Source: Legionella sp. (GTDB taxonomy: Bacteria > Pseudomonadota > Gammaproteobacteria > Legionellales > Legionellaceae). From it: 64,000 nucleotides of DNA. Made by a program: the position numbers and the translations under genes. The DNA lies in NCBI GenBank assembly GCA_002786205.1, contig PEQM01000011.1, positions 1-64,000 on the forward strand, given 5' to 3'. Shown one piece after another: positions 35,469 through 46,059 of the stretch (its first letter is position 1; the number at the start of each line of letters is the position of its first letter). The notes under the pieces were generated by a model, which searched no databases, had not been told where the DNA came from, and worked only from the letters and a program-made list of their open reading frames with translations.

Positions 35469-36737
35469 CTAAAAAAAGTATAAATTATTCTTACCGTGTT
35501 TTTTTACATAATACATGGCTTCATCAGCCTTATTGAGAAGCTCATGCGTACCATCTTTTGGATATAATGAAACACCAATACTCAATGTGATTTTGAGATT
35601 AATGTCTTTAATCAAAAATCTTTTTTTGAACATACGGATTAAATTTTTAATTATTTTTACAGCATCATTTTCTTTTTTAAGATAGGACAATATTAATGCA
35701 AATTCGTCTCCCCCCACCCGTGCCAGGGTATCTACTTCACGTATGCATTTCTGTATACGTTGAACGGCGGCGCACAATAACAAGTCTCCTACGTGATGCC
35801 CATAGGTATCATTAACATTTTTAAAACCATCTATATCTAAAAAACACACAGCCATATTACACTTTGTTCTTTTTGCAACAGCAATTGCTTGAATCAAACG
35901 ATCTTCAAAGAGAGTGCGATTAATCAATCCTGTTAAAATATCATGTTCTGCAAGGTGCTTTAATTTTTCTTCAATTAATTTTTGCTGTGTAATATTACGC
36001 GCGGTTGTTGATGCTCCTATTATTATTCCTTGAGCATTTTTTATTGGTGCTATCGTAATGGAAACGGGTATAGTTTGTCCGCTTTGATGCACCCTTAAGG
36101 TTTCAAAGTACTTAATGTGTTCATCGTTGGCAATTTTGTGAAAGATATTTTGAAATTCTTTTTGTCTGTCTTTAGGGAATAACATTTTTATGTTTTTGCC
36201 AATAGCTTCTTTTTCTGAATAGCCATAGAGATTTTCAGCTGCTTTATTCCAGCTTAGTATGGTTCCCTCTAAATTTTTTCCTATAATTGCTTCATCAGAA
36301 AATTCTACAAGAGCCGAGAGTCTGGCTTGGGCATCTTCCATCCTTTTGCGCGCAGTAATATCAGATTCAATCGCAGCAAAATACTTCACTTTTCCTTTGC
36401 TATTTTTTATTGGGATAATTGTAAAGGCAAGCCAATACTCTGTTTGATCTTTGGCATAATTTAGTAGTTCAACATAGATAGTTTCTTTTTTTTCTAAAGC
36501 GATACGAATTTGCTTAAGCGTGTTTTTGTCCGTTTTTTCCCCTTGTAAAATGCGAGGAGTTTTGCCCAGAACTTCTGCTTCTGTATAGCCAGTAAGTTTT
36601 GTAAATGATTGATTGACATAAATTATTTTTGGTCCCAAAGGTTCATCTAGTTCGTCAGCTTCTGTGACAATGACGACATCATTGGTTTGATCAAGAATAG
36701 ACTTAAATGGTATTTTTTGCACAGAATCATCTCGCAC
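35469..36737 (-). CDS. PAS-PAS-GGDEF diguanylate cyclase
   Basis: Makes cyclic di-GMP from two GTP. Two PAS domains (about 12-130 and 138-255) are followed by a GGDEF domain (about 262-422). The active-site motif is intact as GGDEF near residue 341. The inhibitory I-site RxxD is also present (REVD, five residues before GGDEF), so product feedback is likely. The first PAS has the LOV-like layout with GKTPRILQG, but Pro replaces the flavin-binding Cys, so it is not a photoreceptor of the LOV type. No EAL domain. The start is a GTG at 36737 with poor ribosome-site spacing; a longer frame-shifted N-terminus is possible. Confidence 0.9.
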   Translation of the reverse strand: MRDDSVQKIPFKSILDQTNDVVIVTEADELDEPLGPKIIYVNQSFTKLTGYTEAEVLGKTPRILQGEKTDKNTLKQIRIALEKKETIYVELLNYAKDQTEYWLAFTIIPIKNSKGKVKYFAAIESDITARKRMEDAQARLSALVEFSDEAIIGKNLEGTILSWNKAAENLYGYSEKEAIGKNIKMLFPKDRQKEFQNIFHKIANDEHIKYFETLRVHQSGQTIPVSITIAPIKNAQGIIIGASTTARNITQQKLIEEKLKHLAEHDILTGLINRTLFEDRLIQAIAVAKRTKCNMAVCFLDIDGFKNVNDTYGHHVGDLLLCAAVQRIQKCIREVDTLARVGGDEFALILSYLKKENDAVKIIKNLIRMFKKRFLIKDINLKITLSIGVSLYPKDGTHELLNKADEAMYYVKKHGKNNLYFF

Positions 36738-37051
36738 GAAAAAGTTTTAAAAAAGCCCCTGACATTATCCCAATATGCCACCCCATTTTTATCTAAAATA
36801 TACGTAAAATTCTGACAAAGATTAGAACCAGGCATTTAAATACCCACTATTTTAAGAATAGCTTCTTTATAAGCAAAATGGGCAAAGAGAGATACTTTTT
36901 TTAAGTAACTGATACAACGTAGGGCTTATGGATTTAGAAATTTTGAAAATTATAGAGTGCGTGTTAAGGTGCTCTGTGGATGATTGAAGTTGACCGCTTA
37001 AATGGGAAGGAGCCTAGAATTTTTTTAACTGCTTGATTAGTAATATTGAAA

Positions 37052-37127
<76 letters not shown>

Positions 37128-37269
37128 ACTCAGGCTTGCTATTAAACTCCTACCGAGAATTTTAGTCAAGCGTTAAATGCATTTTTCTGCAAACTTTTTC
37201 TATCATTCAGAAAGATTGATTGGTTTTAATCCGAATCGTTTTTTTTATTTCCTTCTTCTGTCTTTATCT

Positions 37270-37301
37270 TTAGAGAGTAGAGTGGCGTTTCTACTCTCTA
37301 G
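37270..37301. terminator. 11-bp inverted repeat downstream of yggX
   Basis: TAGAGAGTAGA (37271-37281) pairs with TCTACTCTCTA (37290-37300) around an eight-base loop. It lies 15 bases past the yggX stop on the minus strand. The following bases are not a clean T-tract, so it may be a weak terminator or an mRNA end-protecting hairpin. Confidence 0.5.
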
Positions 37302-37315
37302 GGGAGGCAGGGGAT

Positions 37316-37582
37316 TTAACTTGCCGTATAACCTGCTGGTTTTTCTGAGCCTTCGCCAAAGAAATATTTTTGCATTTCTTCTTTAAGAAATTCTCGTGAT
37401 TTGGCTTCTGTCAAGTTGAGCCGGTATTCATTGATAAGCATGGTTTGATGGCTAAGCCACATCGACCAGGCCTCTTTGGATACTTCGTTTAAAAGACGCT
37501 CTCCCAAAGGGCCTGGAAAAGGTGCTCTATCCATGCCTTGTGCGTCTTGTTTTAGTTTACAACAAAATACAATTTTACTCAT
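37316..37582 (-). CDS. yggX: Fe(2+)-trafficking protein YggX
   Basis: Small cytoplasmic protein that supports iron-sulfur cluster repair and lowers oxidative damage. The 88 residues match the family throughout: [11 protein letters not shown] at the start with the conserved Cys, [39 protein letters not shown], and the C-terminal GY. Length is normal. It is divergent from fdxA, which also handles iron-sulfur chemistry; about 158 bases separate them. Confidence 0.95.
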   Translation of the reverse strand: MSKIVFCCKLKQDAQGMDRAPFPGPLGERLLNEVSKEAWSMWLSHQTMLINEYRLNLTEAKSREFLKEEMQKYFFGEGSEKPAGYTAS

Positions 37583-37740
37583 ACTGCGCTCGCTTGTTGA
37601 TTTAAAAGGGAAGGGGCTATTATCTGTTAAAGAGTTCTTTACTCCAAGCGTAAAAAATCCCCTTTTTATCTATCTTCAAAAGGGGCATTTATGCTTTAAT
37701 AGAAGCATTCTATCTACTTTGAAACAGGTTAAAGGTTATC

Positions 37741-38070
37741 ATGACTTTTGTAGTGACGGAAAGTTGTATTAAATGTAAGTTTTCTGATTGTGTTGAAGTG
37801 TGTCCTGTCGATTGTTTTTATGAAGGACCTAATTTTTTAGTGATTAATCCGGATGAATGCATTGATTGTGCTTTATGTGAGCCAGAGTGTCCGGTTAATG
37901 CAATTGTTTCTGAAGATGATTTAACAGATGAACAGCAGCAGTTTAAACTGCTAAATGCCGAGCTTGCGCCTAAATGGCCGAATATTACCGCGAAAAAAGA
38001 ACCGCTTGCTGAAGCGAGTGAGTGGGAGCAGGTTAAAGACAAATTACACCTCTTGCAAAAAGAGTGGTAG
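37741..38070 (+). CDS. fdxA: 7Fe-8S ferredoxin FdxA
   Basis: Low-potential electron carrier. Cys residues at 9, 12, 17, 21 and 25 and at 40, 43, 46 and 50 give the [3Fe-4S]/[4Fe-4S] pattern of FdxA ([17 protein letters not shown] and [12 protein letters not shown]). The C-terminal ~45 residues are the family extension. Length 109 is typical. It overlaps the next gene by seven bases, so the helicase is translationally coupled to it. Confidence 0.95.
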   Translation: MTFVVTESCIKCKFSDCVEVCPVDCFYEGPNFLVINPDECIDCALCEPECPVNAIVSEDDLTDEQQQFKLLNAELAPKWPNITAKKEPLAEASEWEQVKDKLHLLQKEW

Positions 38071-40022
38071 AGCTGGAATCCCTTAGTGATGCATGTAAGA
38101 CGGCCTTGAGTGAGCAAGGTCGTCTTGCAACGGCTATACCCGGTTTTGTTGCACGAAAACCTCAAACTGATCTGGCGATTGCCATTGCAGATACCGTTCG
38201 CGATCAATCTATTCTGGTTGCGGAAGCAGGTACAGGCACGGGAAAAACATTTGCCTATTTGTTGCCTTGCTTGTTAAGTGGGAAAAAAACAATTGTATCC
38301 ACTGCAACTAAAACCTTACAAGATCAATTATATCAAAAAGACATACCCACTTTAGTTCGCGCCTTAGGTTTGTCTCGTCGTATTCAAAATTTAAAAGGAC
38401 GAGCCAATTACATTTGCCATCACAGAGTACATCTCCATGCAGAGGAATCTTTTTTAGATAGTCCCAAATGTCAACATGAAGTGCTGCATGTGCGAGATAA
38501 ATTAGCTCAGATGCAACAAGGCGATCGTTCGGAATTGCCTGAGTTAAGCGAGGATTCTTCTGTTTGGTACTATGTGACATCGACAGCAGAAAATTGTTTG
38601 GGTAGTGAGTGTTCGTATTATGAGCATTGCTTTTTGGCTAAAGCCAGAAAAAAAGCAATGGAGGCGGATGTGGTCGTGATTAACCATCATTTGTTTTTTG
38701 CTGATGCACGCTTAAAGCAAGAGGGATTTGGTGAGTTGCTTCCCAGTGCTGAGGTGATGGTATTAGATGAGGCTCATCAATTGGCAGAAATTGCGACTCA
38801 TTTTTATGGCGAGCGCATTGGAACTCGTCAGTTTAGAGATTTGGTTCATGATCTCATTAAAGAATGGCCAGCAATTGATTTGGTTAACCAACCGCTAAAG
38901 GCATTAAGTCATAAAACGGATAAGGTATTAGAAGCAATACTGCATTTTTTTTCATTCTCTGATGAGCGTGTACATTGGGAAGAAATAAAAAATAAAAAAG
39001 AGTTTTCTCTAATCTGGAATGATTGGCTTTTATTGCAAGACGAGTTAAATCAATGTTTACAACAAACAGAGTTAGAAACCCCTGGATTGACTCGTTGTAA
39101 AGAACGATTAGATGAATTTTCTCAAATTTTAAAATCTCTGGCAGAAACTCAAAATCATGCCATTCGCTGGATTGAGCGTTTCAAACAGACCGTAGTATTT
39201 CACTCTACGCCCTATGAGGTAGCAGAATCATTTAAAACGCATTTAATGCATCGTTCTTGCGCTTATGTATTTACGTCTGCAACCCTAACTATGGCTTCTT
39301 CATTCACTTGTTTTTGTAAGCCTTTGGGGCTAGATCAGGCCATCACCCTGCTTCTTCCTAGTCCGTTTGATTACACACAACAAGCTTTATTGTATTTGCC
39401 CAGAGGCTTGCCTGATCCTAAAAATAGCTTGTATTACGATAGGTTGATAGAAAAAGCTTTGCCTGTGATTGAAGCATGCCAAGGTCGTTGTTTTTTCTTG
39501 TTTACCAGCCATAAGGCACTTCAGCTTGTGGCGGGAAAGTTAAAAACATTGCTCAAGTACCCTTTACTTGTTCAAGGAGAAGAAGCCAAACCTATTTTAT
39601 TGGCACGTTTCAGACAATTAGGCAATGCGGTTTTATTAGGAACGGCTACTTTTTGGGAGGGGGTAGACGTGAAGGGAGAGGCTTTATCCTGTGTAATTAT
39701 TGATAAACTGCCTTTTGCAAATCCAGTTGACCCGGTAGTCAGGGGTAAAATGAATTACTTAAAAGCACAAGGCTTGTCTGGATTTGATGAGCTGTCGTTA
39801 CCTAATGCAGTCATTGCGTTAAAACAAGGAGTAGGCCGCCTTATTCGTGACTGTACTGATAAAGGAATATTGATGATTGCCGACCCCAGACTGACAGCGC
39901 GAGAATACGGTAGAGTCATTTTAGGCAGTTTGCCGAAACTGCCTAAAACACGAAATGAAAAGAAGGCATTAGAGTTTATAGCCAGTTTGTCGTTAGGTGC
40001 GGTTGACATTTCACAAGATTGA
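38064..40022 (+). CDS. yoaA: DinG/YoaA-family ATP-dependent helicase
   Basis: An XPD-like 5'-3' DNA helicase of DNA repair. Walker A is [14 protein letters not shown] near residue 50, the DEAH box is MVLDEAHQ near 232, and the iron-sulfur cluster Cys lie in NYICHHRV and [12 protein letters not shown]. Motif VI reads QGVGRLIRD near the end. At 652 residues it fits YoaA more than DinG. The start is a GTG inside the fdxA 3' end. In E. coli YoaA works with the DNA polymerase subunit HolC; a similar link here is family knowledge only. Confidence 0.92.
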   Translation: MVELESLSDACKTALSEQGRLATAIPGFVARKPQTDLAIAIADTVRDQSILVAEAGTGTGKTFAYLLPCLLSGKKTIVSTATKTLQDQLYQKDIPTLVRALGLSRRIQNLKGRANYICHHRVHLHAEESFLDSPKCQHEVLHVRDKLAQMQQGDRSELPELSEDSSVWYYVTSTAENCLGSECSYYEHCFLAKARKKAMEADVVVINHHLFFADARLKQEGFGELLPSAEVMVLDEAHQLAEIATHFYGERIGTRQFRDLVHDLIKEWPAIDLVNQPLKALSHKTDKVLEAILHFFSFSDERVHWEEIKNKKEFSLIWNDWLLLQDELNQCLQQTELETPGLTRCKERLDEFSQILKSLAETQNHAIRWIERFKQTVVFHSTPYEVAESFKTHLMHRSCAYVFTSATLTMASSFTCFCKPLGLDQAITLLLPSPFDYTQQALLYLPRGLPDPKNSLYYDRLIEKALPVIEACQGRCFFLFTSHKALQLVAGKLKTLLKYPLLVQGEEAKPILLARFRQLGNAVLLGTATFWEGVDVKGEALSCVIIDKLPFANPVDPVVRGKMNYLKAQGLSGFDELSLPNAVIALKQGVGRLIRDCTDKGILMIADPRLTAREYGRVILGSLPKLPKTRNEKKALEFIASLSLGAVDISQD

Positions 40023-40060
40023 GCCAAAATAAGCGCCTAGTCAGTATAATGTCACAATGA

Positions 40061-40729
40061 ATGAATTTATTATCTATAGATACCTCAACAGAACATGCCA
40101 GTGTTGCGCTGTTATTTAATGGCATGACTTTTTATGAAGAACAAACCCAACAAAAAACACATGCCCAATGTCTTTTGCCTATGATAGATAAGCTCATGAA
40201 TACAGCCAATGCCTCCTGGCCTTTATTGGATGCTGTTGTTTTTGGTTGTGGTCCTGGGAGTTTCACAGGCTTACGAATTGCATGCAGTGTGGCTAAGGGT
40301 TTGGCCTATGCTCATGATCTAAAACTGATACCTGTGAGTAGCCTGGAGGCAATTATTTTTGCTGCGCGGCAGCAAGAAAAAGCAAGGGATAAGTCCGTAT
40401 TGGCTGTTTTGGATGCACGAATGGGTGAGCTTTATTGGCGTTTTTCTGCAGGAGAAGGCGATACAAGTCCAGAGCAAGTGACAAAAGCAGAACAGATTAG
40501 TGTGATTACAAAATCCCCTCTCATTGTTGCCGGGGTAGGGATAGATTCTTATTGGGAGCAGTTTCCTGAATCTATAAAAGAAAGGACATCATGTCGATTG
40601 AACTTGTATCCAAGTGCGTTGGCCATGATAGAATGGGTAGAGCATAGCAAACCACTTTTCATTTCAGCAGCACAAGCCCAGCCGATCTACATTCGCAATC
40701 AAGTAACTCAAGGAGCTACCGGTGGATAA
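40061..40729 (+). CDS. tsaB: tRNA t6A-modification factor TsaB
   Basis: Pseudo-ATPase partner that, with TsaD and TsaE, makes threonylcarbamoyladenosine at position 37 of ANN-decoding tRNAs. The ASKHA N-terminus reads [16 protein letters not shown], followed by [22 protein letters not shown], the most conserved part. [11 protein letters not shown] is also diagnostic. Length 222 is normal. The following ycaR start overlaps its stop. Confidence 0.95.
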   Translation: MNLLSIDTSTEHASVALLFNGMTFYEEQTQQKTHAQCLLPMIDKLMNTANASWPLLDAVVFGCGPGSFTGLRIACSVAKGLAYAHDLKLIPVSSLEAIIFAARQQEKARDKSVLAVLDARMGELYWRFSAGEGDTSPEQVTKAEQISVITKSPLIVAGVGIDSYWEQFPESIKERTSCRLNLYPSALAMIEWVEHSKPLFISAAQAQPIYIRNQVTQGATGG

Positions 40730-40901
40730 AAAATTATTAGAACTCTTGGTCTGTCCTTTATGTAAAGGACAATTAATACACAAAGACGCTGAGCTTATTT
40801 GTAAGTTTGATCGCCTCGCTTTTCCTATTCGTGAAGACATTCCTGTGATGCTAGAGCATGAAGCACGATTGGTAACTTTGGATGAAAAAGACCAATTATG
40901 A
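40722..40901 (+). CDS. ycaR: Trm112/YcaR-like zinc-ribbon protein
   Basis: A 59-residue protein too small for most gene calls. A GTG at 40722 follows aaggag and overlaps the tsaB stop; the TGA overlaps the kdsB ATG (ATGA). The sequence begins [17 protein letters not shown] with a CPLC knuckle, then [20 protein letters not shown], the YcaR (UPF0434) signature. YcaR is usually next to lpxK and kdsB. Its role is not settled; Trm112 relatives activate methyltransferases. Confidence 0.93.
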   Translation: MDKKLLELLVCPLCKGQLIHKDAELICKFDRLAFPIREDIPVMLEHEARLVTLDEKDQL

Positions 40902-41644
40902 GCACTGATTTTCATATTATTATTCCAGCACGTTATCAATCAAGTCGGTTTCCTGGTAAATTGCTTGAGCAATTAGATGGCCTTAGTGTTCTGGAGCGAG
41001 TATACCAGCAAGCACTATTGGCAAATCCTCAATCTATTACTATTGCAACGGATAATGAATTGATTTTTAATCATGCCCTTTCCTTTGCATCCTCTGTTGA
41101 GATGACGAAGTCAACCCATGAAACAGGCACCGATCGTATTGCTGAAGTGCTAGAAAAAAAACGATTTTATGCCGATGACATTATTGTGAATGTGCAAGGC
41201 GATGAACCTTTTATTGCGCCTGAGCTGATCAAGCAAGTAGCCAATAGTTTGAATCAAACGCATGCTCCTGTGGCGACTTTGTGTTGGCCGATAGAATCCT
41301 TGGCGATGCTCAACAATCCTAATGTTGTGAAGGTGGTTCGTACTCAAGATGAACATGCCTTGTATTTTTCCAGAAGTCCTATTCCTGCACATCGTGATGA
41401 CAGAAATGATTATTCCAATACGTATAGGCATATTGGTTTGTATGCTTATCGAGCAGCTTTTCTGTTAGATTATATTAAACAGCCTGCTTGTGTTTTAGAA
41501 CAAGCAGAGGCATTAGAGCAGTTGCGTGTATTATGGTCTGGTGCATCCATCAAAGTTGAAGAGGCTTGTGTAGAGCCTTTACAAGACATTAATACATATG
41601 AGGATTTAATCAAAGCCCGTCTTTTATTGGCTAGCCAAAACTGA
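40898..41644 (+). CDS. kdsB: CMP-KDO synthetase
   Basis: Activates Kdo with CTP for lipopolysaccharide inner core synthesis. The nucleotidyltransferase motif [16 protein letters not shown] opens the protein, [10 protein letters not shown] is the metal-binding and CMP contact and HIGLYAYR and the Gln/Glu-rich [12 protein letters not shown] are family features. Length 248 is normal. It is the third gene of tsaB-ycaR-kdsB, all coupled by overlapping stops and starts. Confidence 0.97.
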   Translation: MSTDFHIIIPARYQSSRFPGKLLEQLDGLSVLERVYQQALLANPQSITIATDNELIFNHALSFASSVEMTKSTHETGTDRIAEVLEKKRFYADDIIVNVQGDEPFIAPELIKQVANSLNQTHAPVATLCWPIESLAMLNNPNVVKVVRTQDEHALYFSRSPIPAHRDDRNDYSNTYRHIGLYAYRAAFLLDYIKQPACVLEQAEALEQLRVLWSGASIKVEEACVEPLQDINTYEDLIKARLLLASQN

Positions 41645-41734
41645 TTTTTTTGTTTCTTTTTGTCTTTGATTGATTCGAGTTGAATTTTTTTGTGATAAAA
41701 TGCTTTTTTTTTGAGTTTTAATAAAGAGTATTTC

Positions 41735-43768
41735 ATGAACTATTCAAATGATTATGATTTAATGTATCAATCTGCAGAAGCGGCTTTTACAGTGAATGAT
41801 TTTGATACGGCACTAAAGGCTCTGGTTTCTTTACGCTGGAATGATGATTTCCCGGCAGAGTGTATCTACGACGCCAGCATTTTCCGGGAAAAAATTTTAA
41901 AAAGAGCGTTGCAATATCATCAGCAAACTTTAATTCATGCTGCTGAAGAGCGGAGTACTGTTTCAAGCCATGTTTTGGCTTTAAAAAAAATCTTGAATAT
42001 TCCTGCCAATTCATTAAGACAAGAGTTAATAAAAAAAGTGCGTTCTATAGAAGAACAGCTTATTGAAGAGCGGATGATGCAAAATTTTTATGAAGGAAAA
42101 GTGCATCCTGAGCGCTATCCGCTAGGTATTTTTGATTGGCACGAATTGCCGATAATAGACAGCCAGTTTTCTTTGACTCACCCCTCTTCATCCTTAGAGC
42201 AAAACCGCTTGTATTCGAGGGATACATTAACTCCGGTGCAACAATACACATCCCCATCGTCGTCTTTACTGGATGTCGGGGATGAGAGCCAAACTCCCCT
42301 GGTAACTGCATCAAACTCGAAAATGGAGTCATTAGCAATAACGCCATTACCCGTTTTGGATGAAGTTCCTGCTATGGATGAAGGAGTGCAAGTCTCCAGG
42401 GATATGGCCATATCTGTATTATCTTCTAGGTTGTCTAGGGCTGCTGTTGCTGCTTTACTGCAAAAAGCAAAACAGCATGAATTGCTTTTTGAATGGGATG
42501 TGGCCCAAGAAATCTACAGCTCTATTTTGCAACAAGATCATACCGATTGGCGGTGTCATAAGGCATTAATTGACCTCATCATTAAAAAAAATGGGTCTGT
42601 AGAAGAGCGTCTTGCTGTATGTAAGGCTTTCATCACGGTGTATAAAGAGTCTCTACAGTTTGTCCAGTCGAAAAATAATAAAATGTGCCAGTATTATGTG
42701 TCTGTGTTGGCGAGTGCAGCTGTATTATCGTGTAGGATAACCGGTAATGAAGAGCAATCTATTTTATGGCTGGAAGAAGCGCTCCCTTTTGCTCCACAAG
42801 ATCGAGATCTCCATCATTTCTTAGCCGCAGCCTATAAAAACAAATTACTTAAAAACCCACCCCAATATTGTTTCGTTAACGATGCTTGTGAAGAACGTCA
42901 TGCTATTCCAACCTTGTTAAATCAAATAACAGAAGAGCGGCGTGCAGGTATGAAAAAAGCGCTTTTTCACTATAATAAAGCACGGGAATTAGGTTGTGTT
43001 TGGGATAAAAATACCTATGATCTGGTATTGAAATTAAGTACTTTGTCTGGTGATTTTGATCAAGCCATTCGGTGTTGTGATGATTATTTGAAGAATAAAA
43101 AAAATGAGCCAGGTTTAATTTTATATGTAGAATACAAAAAAGCCTTGTTTTATATGGAGAAGCATCATTATCCAGAATCTTTAAGAATAATGGAACGATT
43201 GCTTGGTCAGCCTAATTTTAATATGGATTTTCCTGAAGCCCGAAAAAGTGAGTTGTATTTTGATTTGGCGCGAGCACAAGAACAATTAGGGTATTATAGC
43301 AATGCAATGCATTGGTTCAGTCGAGCCATAATAGAAGATTCTACCAATATTATGTACTATCTCGCTGTTCAACGACTGCAAACACAGCGAAAGGACTTAT
43401 ACAAAATGATAAGTTCTTGTTTTGAAGAAAAAAAGCAATTAGCTGCTCAGAAGTATTTTACTAGTTTGGGGATGGGGGGCATAGAGATTATTTTCGGGGA
43501 GATTAACCTACATCCTGGCCTGAAGGAAAAAAATGCGTATTTTCTATGTCTTGCGGGAGGTTTATTGGCTAAAGAACTTAAAAAACCAGAAGAGGCTTTA
43601 TGTTACTTTCAGCAGGCGCAGGGCTTAAGACCTTTAAATGAATTAGAAAGTAATACCTATAAACAAATTCAAATGGTTTTAGGATACGTTCGTCAGTTAA
43701 AAGCGTCACAAGCATCCGCTGCTGTGGAAGACGTTGCGCCTTCTGAGAGTATTTTCTCTTGTAAATAG
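41735..43768 (+). CDS. TPR-repeat protein, unknown role
   Basis: 677 residues from the ATG at 41735; the frame is open eight codons earlier. No signal peptide or membrane helix is seen. The first 200 residues are helical then Ser/Pro-rich (about 140-225), after which tetratricopeptide-like helix pairs fill the rest: AILQQ-type units such as WDVAQEIYSSILQQDHTDW, LYFDLARAQEQLGYYSNAMHWFSRAI and PEEALCYFQQAQGL. TPR arrays bind proteins; the partner is unknown. It lies between core genes kdsB and dapE. An effector role is possible but unsupported. Confidence 0.75.
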   Translation: MNYSNDYDLMYQSAEAAFTVNDFDTALKALVSLRWNDDFPAECIYDASIFREKILKRALQYHQQTLIHAAEERSTVSSHVLALKKILNIPANSLRQELIKKVRSIEEQLIEERMMQNFYEGKVHPERYPLGIFDWHELPIIDSQFSLTHPSSSLEQNRLYSRDTLTPVQQYTSPSSSLLDVGDESQTPLVTASNSKMESLAITPLPVLDEVPAMDEGVQVSRDMAISVLSSRLSRAAVAALLQKAKQHELLFEWDVAQEIYSSILQQDHTDWRCHKALIDLIIKKNGSVEERLAVCKAFITVYKESLQFVQSKNNKMCQYYVSVLASAAVLSCRITGNEEQSILWLEEALPFAPQDRDLHHFLAAAYKNKLLKNPPQYCFVNDACEERHAIPTLLNQITEERRAGMKKALFHYNKARELGCVWDKNTYDLVLKLSTLSGDFDQAIRCCDDYLKNKKNEPGLILYVEYKKALFYMEKHHYPESLRIMERLLGQPNFNMDFPEARKSELYFDLARAQEQLGYYSNAMHWFSRAIIEDSTNIMYYLAVQRLQTQRKDLYKMISSCFEEKKQLAAQKYFTSLGMGGIEIIFGEINLHPGLKEKNAYFLCLAGGLLAKELKKPEEALCYFQQAQGLRPLNELESNTYKQIQMVLGYVRQLKASQASAAVEDVAPSESIFSCK

Positions 43769-43780
43769 GCTTTGTGATTA

Positions 43781-43818
43781 AAAAAACTGTCAGTGCCGCA
43801 CGGGTATGGCAGTTTTTT
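43781..43818 (+). terminator. Terminator after TPR gene
   Basis: AACTGTCAGTGCC and GGTATGGCAGTT form an imperfect stem, followed by a run of seven Ts and preceded by seven As, so it may act in both directions. It begins about 13 bases after the stop of the TPR gene. Confidence 0.7.
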
Positions 43819-43894
43819 TATGTAGCTTGATTACAGGTGTTTTGGTCGTGAATGCCATGTTGAATTCAACGCACTCATTATTTAATAAGTTTAA

Positions 43895-43996
43895 GCCTTA
43901 GCTGATGAGACGCATACACCAACCTTTGCCTGGTCTGTTAGTATTGGCTCCCAGTATTATCATTTAGGTACAGTGGGTATTCAGTTTGACGTGTAA
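43895..43996 (+). pseudogene. Remnant of an outer membrane barrel gene
   Basis: A 33-codon stretch after an in-frame stop reads FAWSVSIGSQYYHLGTVGIQ, then FDV and a stop at 43994-43996. The alternating aromatic/polar pattern and the aromatic near the C-terminus look like the last strands of an outer membrane barrel. No start or upstream frame remains, so it is a 3' remnant. Confidence 0.35.
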
Positions 43997-44038
43997 CCAA
44001 AGCAAATTTCTGTGACTTATTCATCACAGAAATTGATG

Positions 44039-45169
44039 TTATAACAGCAATGTTTCACAAATAGAGAAATAGATGGCTTCCAAATCCTCTAAATCTTTGA
44101 TGGCAACGCATTCATTGGCCTGATGAATGCTTGCGTTTACTGGACCTAATTCAATGACTTCGACACCATACGGTGCAATAAAGCGACCATCGGATGTTCC
44201 GCCAGAAGTAGAGCATTCTGCTTTTGTATGGGTGTGTTTTAAAATCGCATGGCATGTGGCGTCAAGTAATTTGCCAGTTTGGGTTAAAAAAGGTTGACCA
44301 CTTAAACGCCATTCTATACAAGGAGATAAATTGGATTGAGCAAAAAGTGACTCAATACGGGCTTTTAATTGGCTTTCGGTTTGTTCAGTAGAATATCGAA
44401 TATTAAATTCCAAAAGCAGTTCAGATGGGATTATATTGCTTGCATGTCCTCCTGAGCGCAGATGAGTCACTTGCAATGTGGTGGGTGGAAAATAATCATT
44501 GCCTTTATCCCACTCGATATGCGTTAATTTTGCCAATACAGCACTGATTTTATGTATGGGATTGTCTGCCAGGTGTGGGTAAGCCACATGCCCCTGGATC
44601 CCTTGTAGTGTGACCTTGGCGCTTAAAGAACCTCGGCGCCCAATCTTAATCACATCACCTGTTTGTTTCGTGCTGGAGGGTTCGCCGACTATACAGTAAT
44701 CTAAATGAATGCCTTGTTGCGCTAATTGTTGCATGACATAGGGTGTGCCTACATCATAATGATCGCCTTCTTCACCGCTGGTAATCAGAAATCCCAAACG
44801 GCCAGGAAAGGAGGGATAAGCAGTAATAAAACGCTTGGCCATATGCATCATGCAGGCAAGGCTGCCTTTCATATCGGCTGTGCCACGGCCATAAAGCATG
44901 CCGTCTTGTTCTGTTAATACAAAAGGATTGGTGCGCCATAAGGATTCATCACCTACCGGAACGACATCAGTATGGCCTGCAAAGACCAACAGTGGCCCTT
45001 GTGTGCCATAGTAAGCAAAAAAATTAGAAACAGGTTCTTTATTTAAGGGAATGCATTCAAAGCCCAGATTTGTAAAAAAACGCATCATCTCTTGCTGACA
45101 ATTTGCATCAAAAGGCGTAATGGATGGAATGCTGACTAATGATTTTAAAATATCGATAATGTTATTCAT
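44039..45169 (-). CDS. dapE: Succinyl-diaminopimelate desuccinylase
   Basis: Zinc hydrolase of the succinylase route to diaminopimelate and lysine, needed for peptidoglycan. The metal-binding motifs are FAGHTDVVPVGD near residue 65, GRGTADMKGSLACMM near 95 and TSGEEGDHYDVGT near 130, with ECSTSGGTSDGRF and NASIHQANE near the C-terminus. Length 376 is standard. Its ATG directly abuts the dapD stop, so the two are one operon. Confidence 0.97.
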   Translation of the reverse strand: MNNIIDILKSLVSIPSITPFDANCQQEMMRFFTNLGFECIPLNKEPVSNFFAYYGTQGPLLVFAGHTDVVPVGDESLWRTNPFVLTEQDGMLYGRGTADMKGSLACMMHMAKRFITAYPSFPGRLGFLITSGEEGDHYDVGTPYVMQQLAQQGIHLDYCIVGEPSSTKQTGDVIKIGRRGSLSAKVTLQGIQGHVAYPHLADNPIHKISAVLAKLTHIEWDKGNDYFPPTTLQVTHLRSGGHASNIIPSELLLEFNIRYSTEQTESQLKARIESLFAQSNLSPCIEWRLSGQPFLTQTGKLLDATCHAILKHTHTKAECSTSGGTSDGRFIAPYGVEVIELGPVNASIHQANECVAIKDLEDLEAIYFSICETLLL

Positions 45170-45991
45170 TTAAGGTGCTCGCAATAGCTCATTAATACTC
45201 ACTTTTGCACGTGTTTTTTCGTCTACTTGTTTGACAATCACTGCACAATATAAATTATAGGTATTGTCATCACTGGGTAAACTGCCAGACACCACAACAG
45301 ACCCTTCTGGAATACGGCCATAGGTAATTTCTTTGGTCAGGCGATTGTATATTTTGGTACTTTGCCCTATGTATACGCCCATTGAAATGACGCTGTTTCG
45401 CTCCACAATAACGCCCTCTACAATTTCTGAACGGGCGCCAATAAAGCAATTGTCTTCAATAATGGTAGGGTTTGCTTGCAGAGGCTCGAGTACGCCACCT
45501 ATACCTACACCGCCTGAAAGATGAACATTTTTACCTATTTGGGCACAAGATCCAACGGTCGCCCAAGTATCTACCATAGTGCCTTCATCGATATAGGCGC
45601 CCAAATTAACGTAAGAAGGCATGAGAATAGTATTTTTTCCTATATAAGATCCTCGTCTAACTTGAGCATGAGGAACCACACGAACACCTTCACGCTGAAA
45701 TTGTGCTGCTGAGTATCCTTGGTATTTCAGTGGCACCTTATCGTAAAACTGACAATAACCTGCGTCAATTATGTCATTGGGTGCCAGTCTAAAGGAAAGC
45801 AATACTGCTTTTTTTATCCATTGATGCACCATCCAGCTGTCATTTATTTTTTCCGCAACACGCAGTTGCCCACAATCGAGGCAGGAAAGAACCTCATTAA
45901 CCGCCGTTATAAGTTCAGAAGGTGCATTTTCAACAGTCAATTGGTTTCTTTCTTCAAATGCTTTTTCAATAATCGCTTGTAATGAGTGCAT
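45170..45991 (-). CDS. dapD: Tetrahydrodipicolinate N-succinyltransferase
   Basis: Transfers succinyl from succinyl-CoA to tetrahydrodipicolinate, two steps before DapE. The left-handed beta-helix of hexapeptide repeats is visible from about residue 105 ([56 protein letters not shown]). Length 273 is standard. First gene of the dapD-dapE pair. Confidence 0.97.
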   Translation of the reverse strand: MHSLQAIIEKAFEERNQLTVENAPSELITAVNEVLSCLDCGQLRVAEKINDSWMVHQWIKKAVLLSFRLAPNDIIDAGYCQFYDKVPLKYQGYSAAQFQREGVRVVPHAQVRRGSYIGKNTILMPSYVNLGAYIDEGTMVDTWATVGSCAQIGKNVHLSGGVGIGGVLEPLQANPTIIEDNCFIGARSEIVEGVIVERNSVISMGVYIGQSTKIYNRLTKEITYGRIPEGSVVVSGSLPSDDNTYNLYCAVIVKQVDEKTRAKVSINELLRAP

Positions 45992-46059
45992 CAGAGTTCC
46001 TTATTTTATTGTAACTATTCTTCACCTGTATTCAAAAGATGGTGAATGATACGGATTAT

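Noticed and set aside
35469-36737. LOV blue-light receptor
   Set aside because: The photoactive Cys is replaced by Pro in GKTPRILQG.
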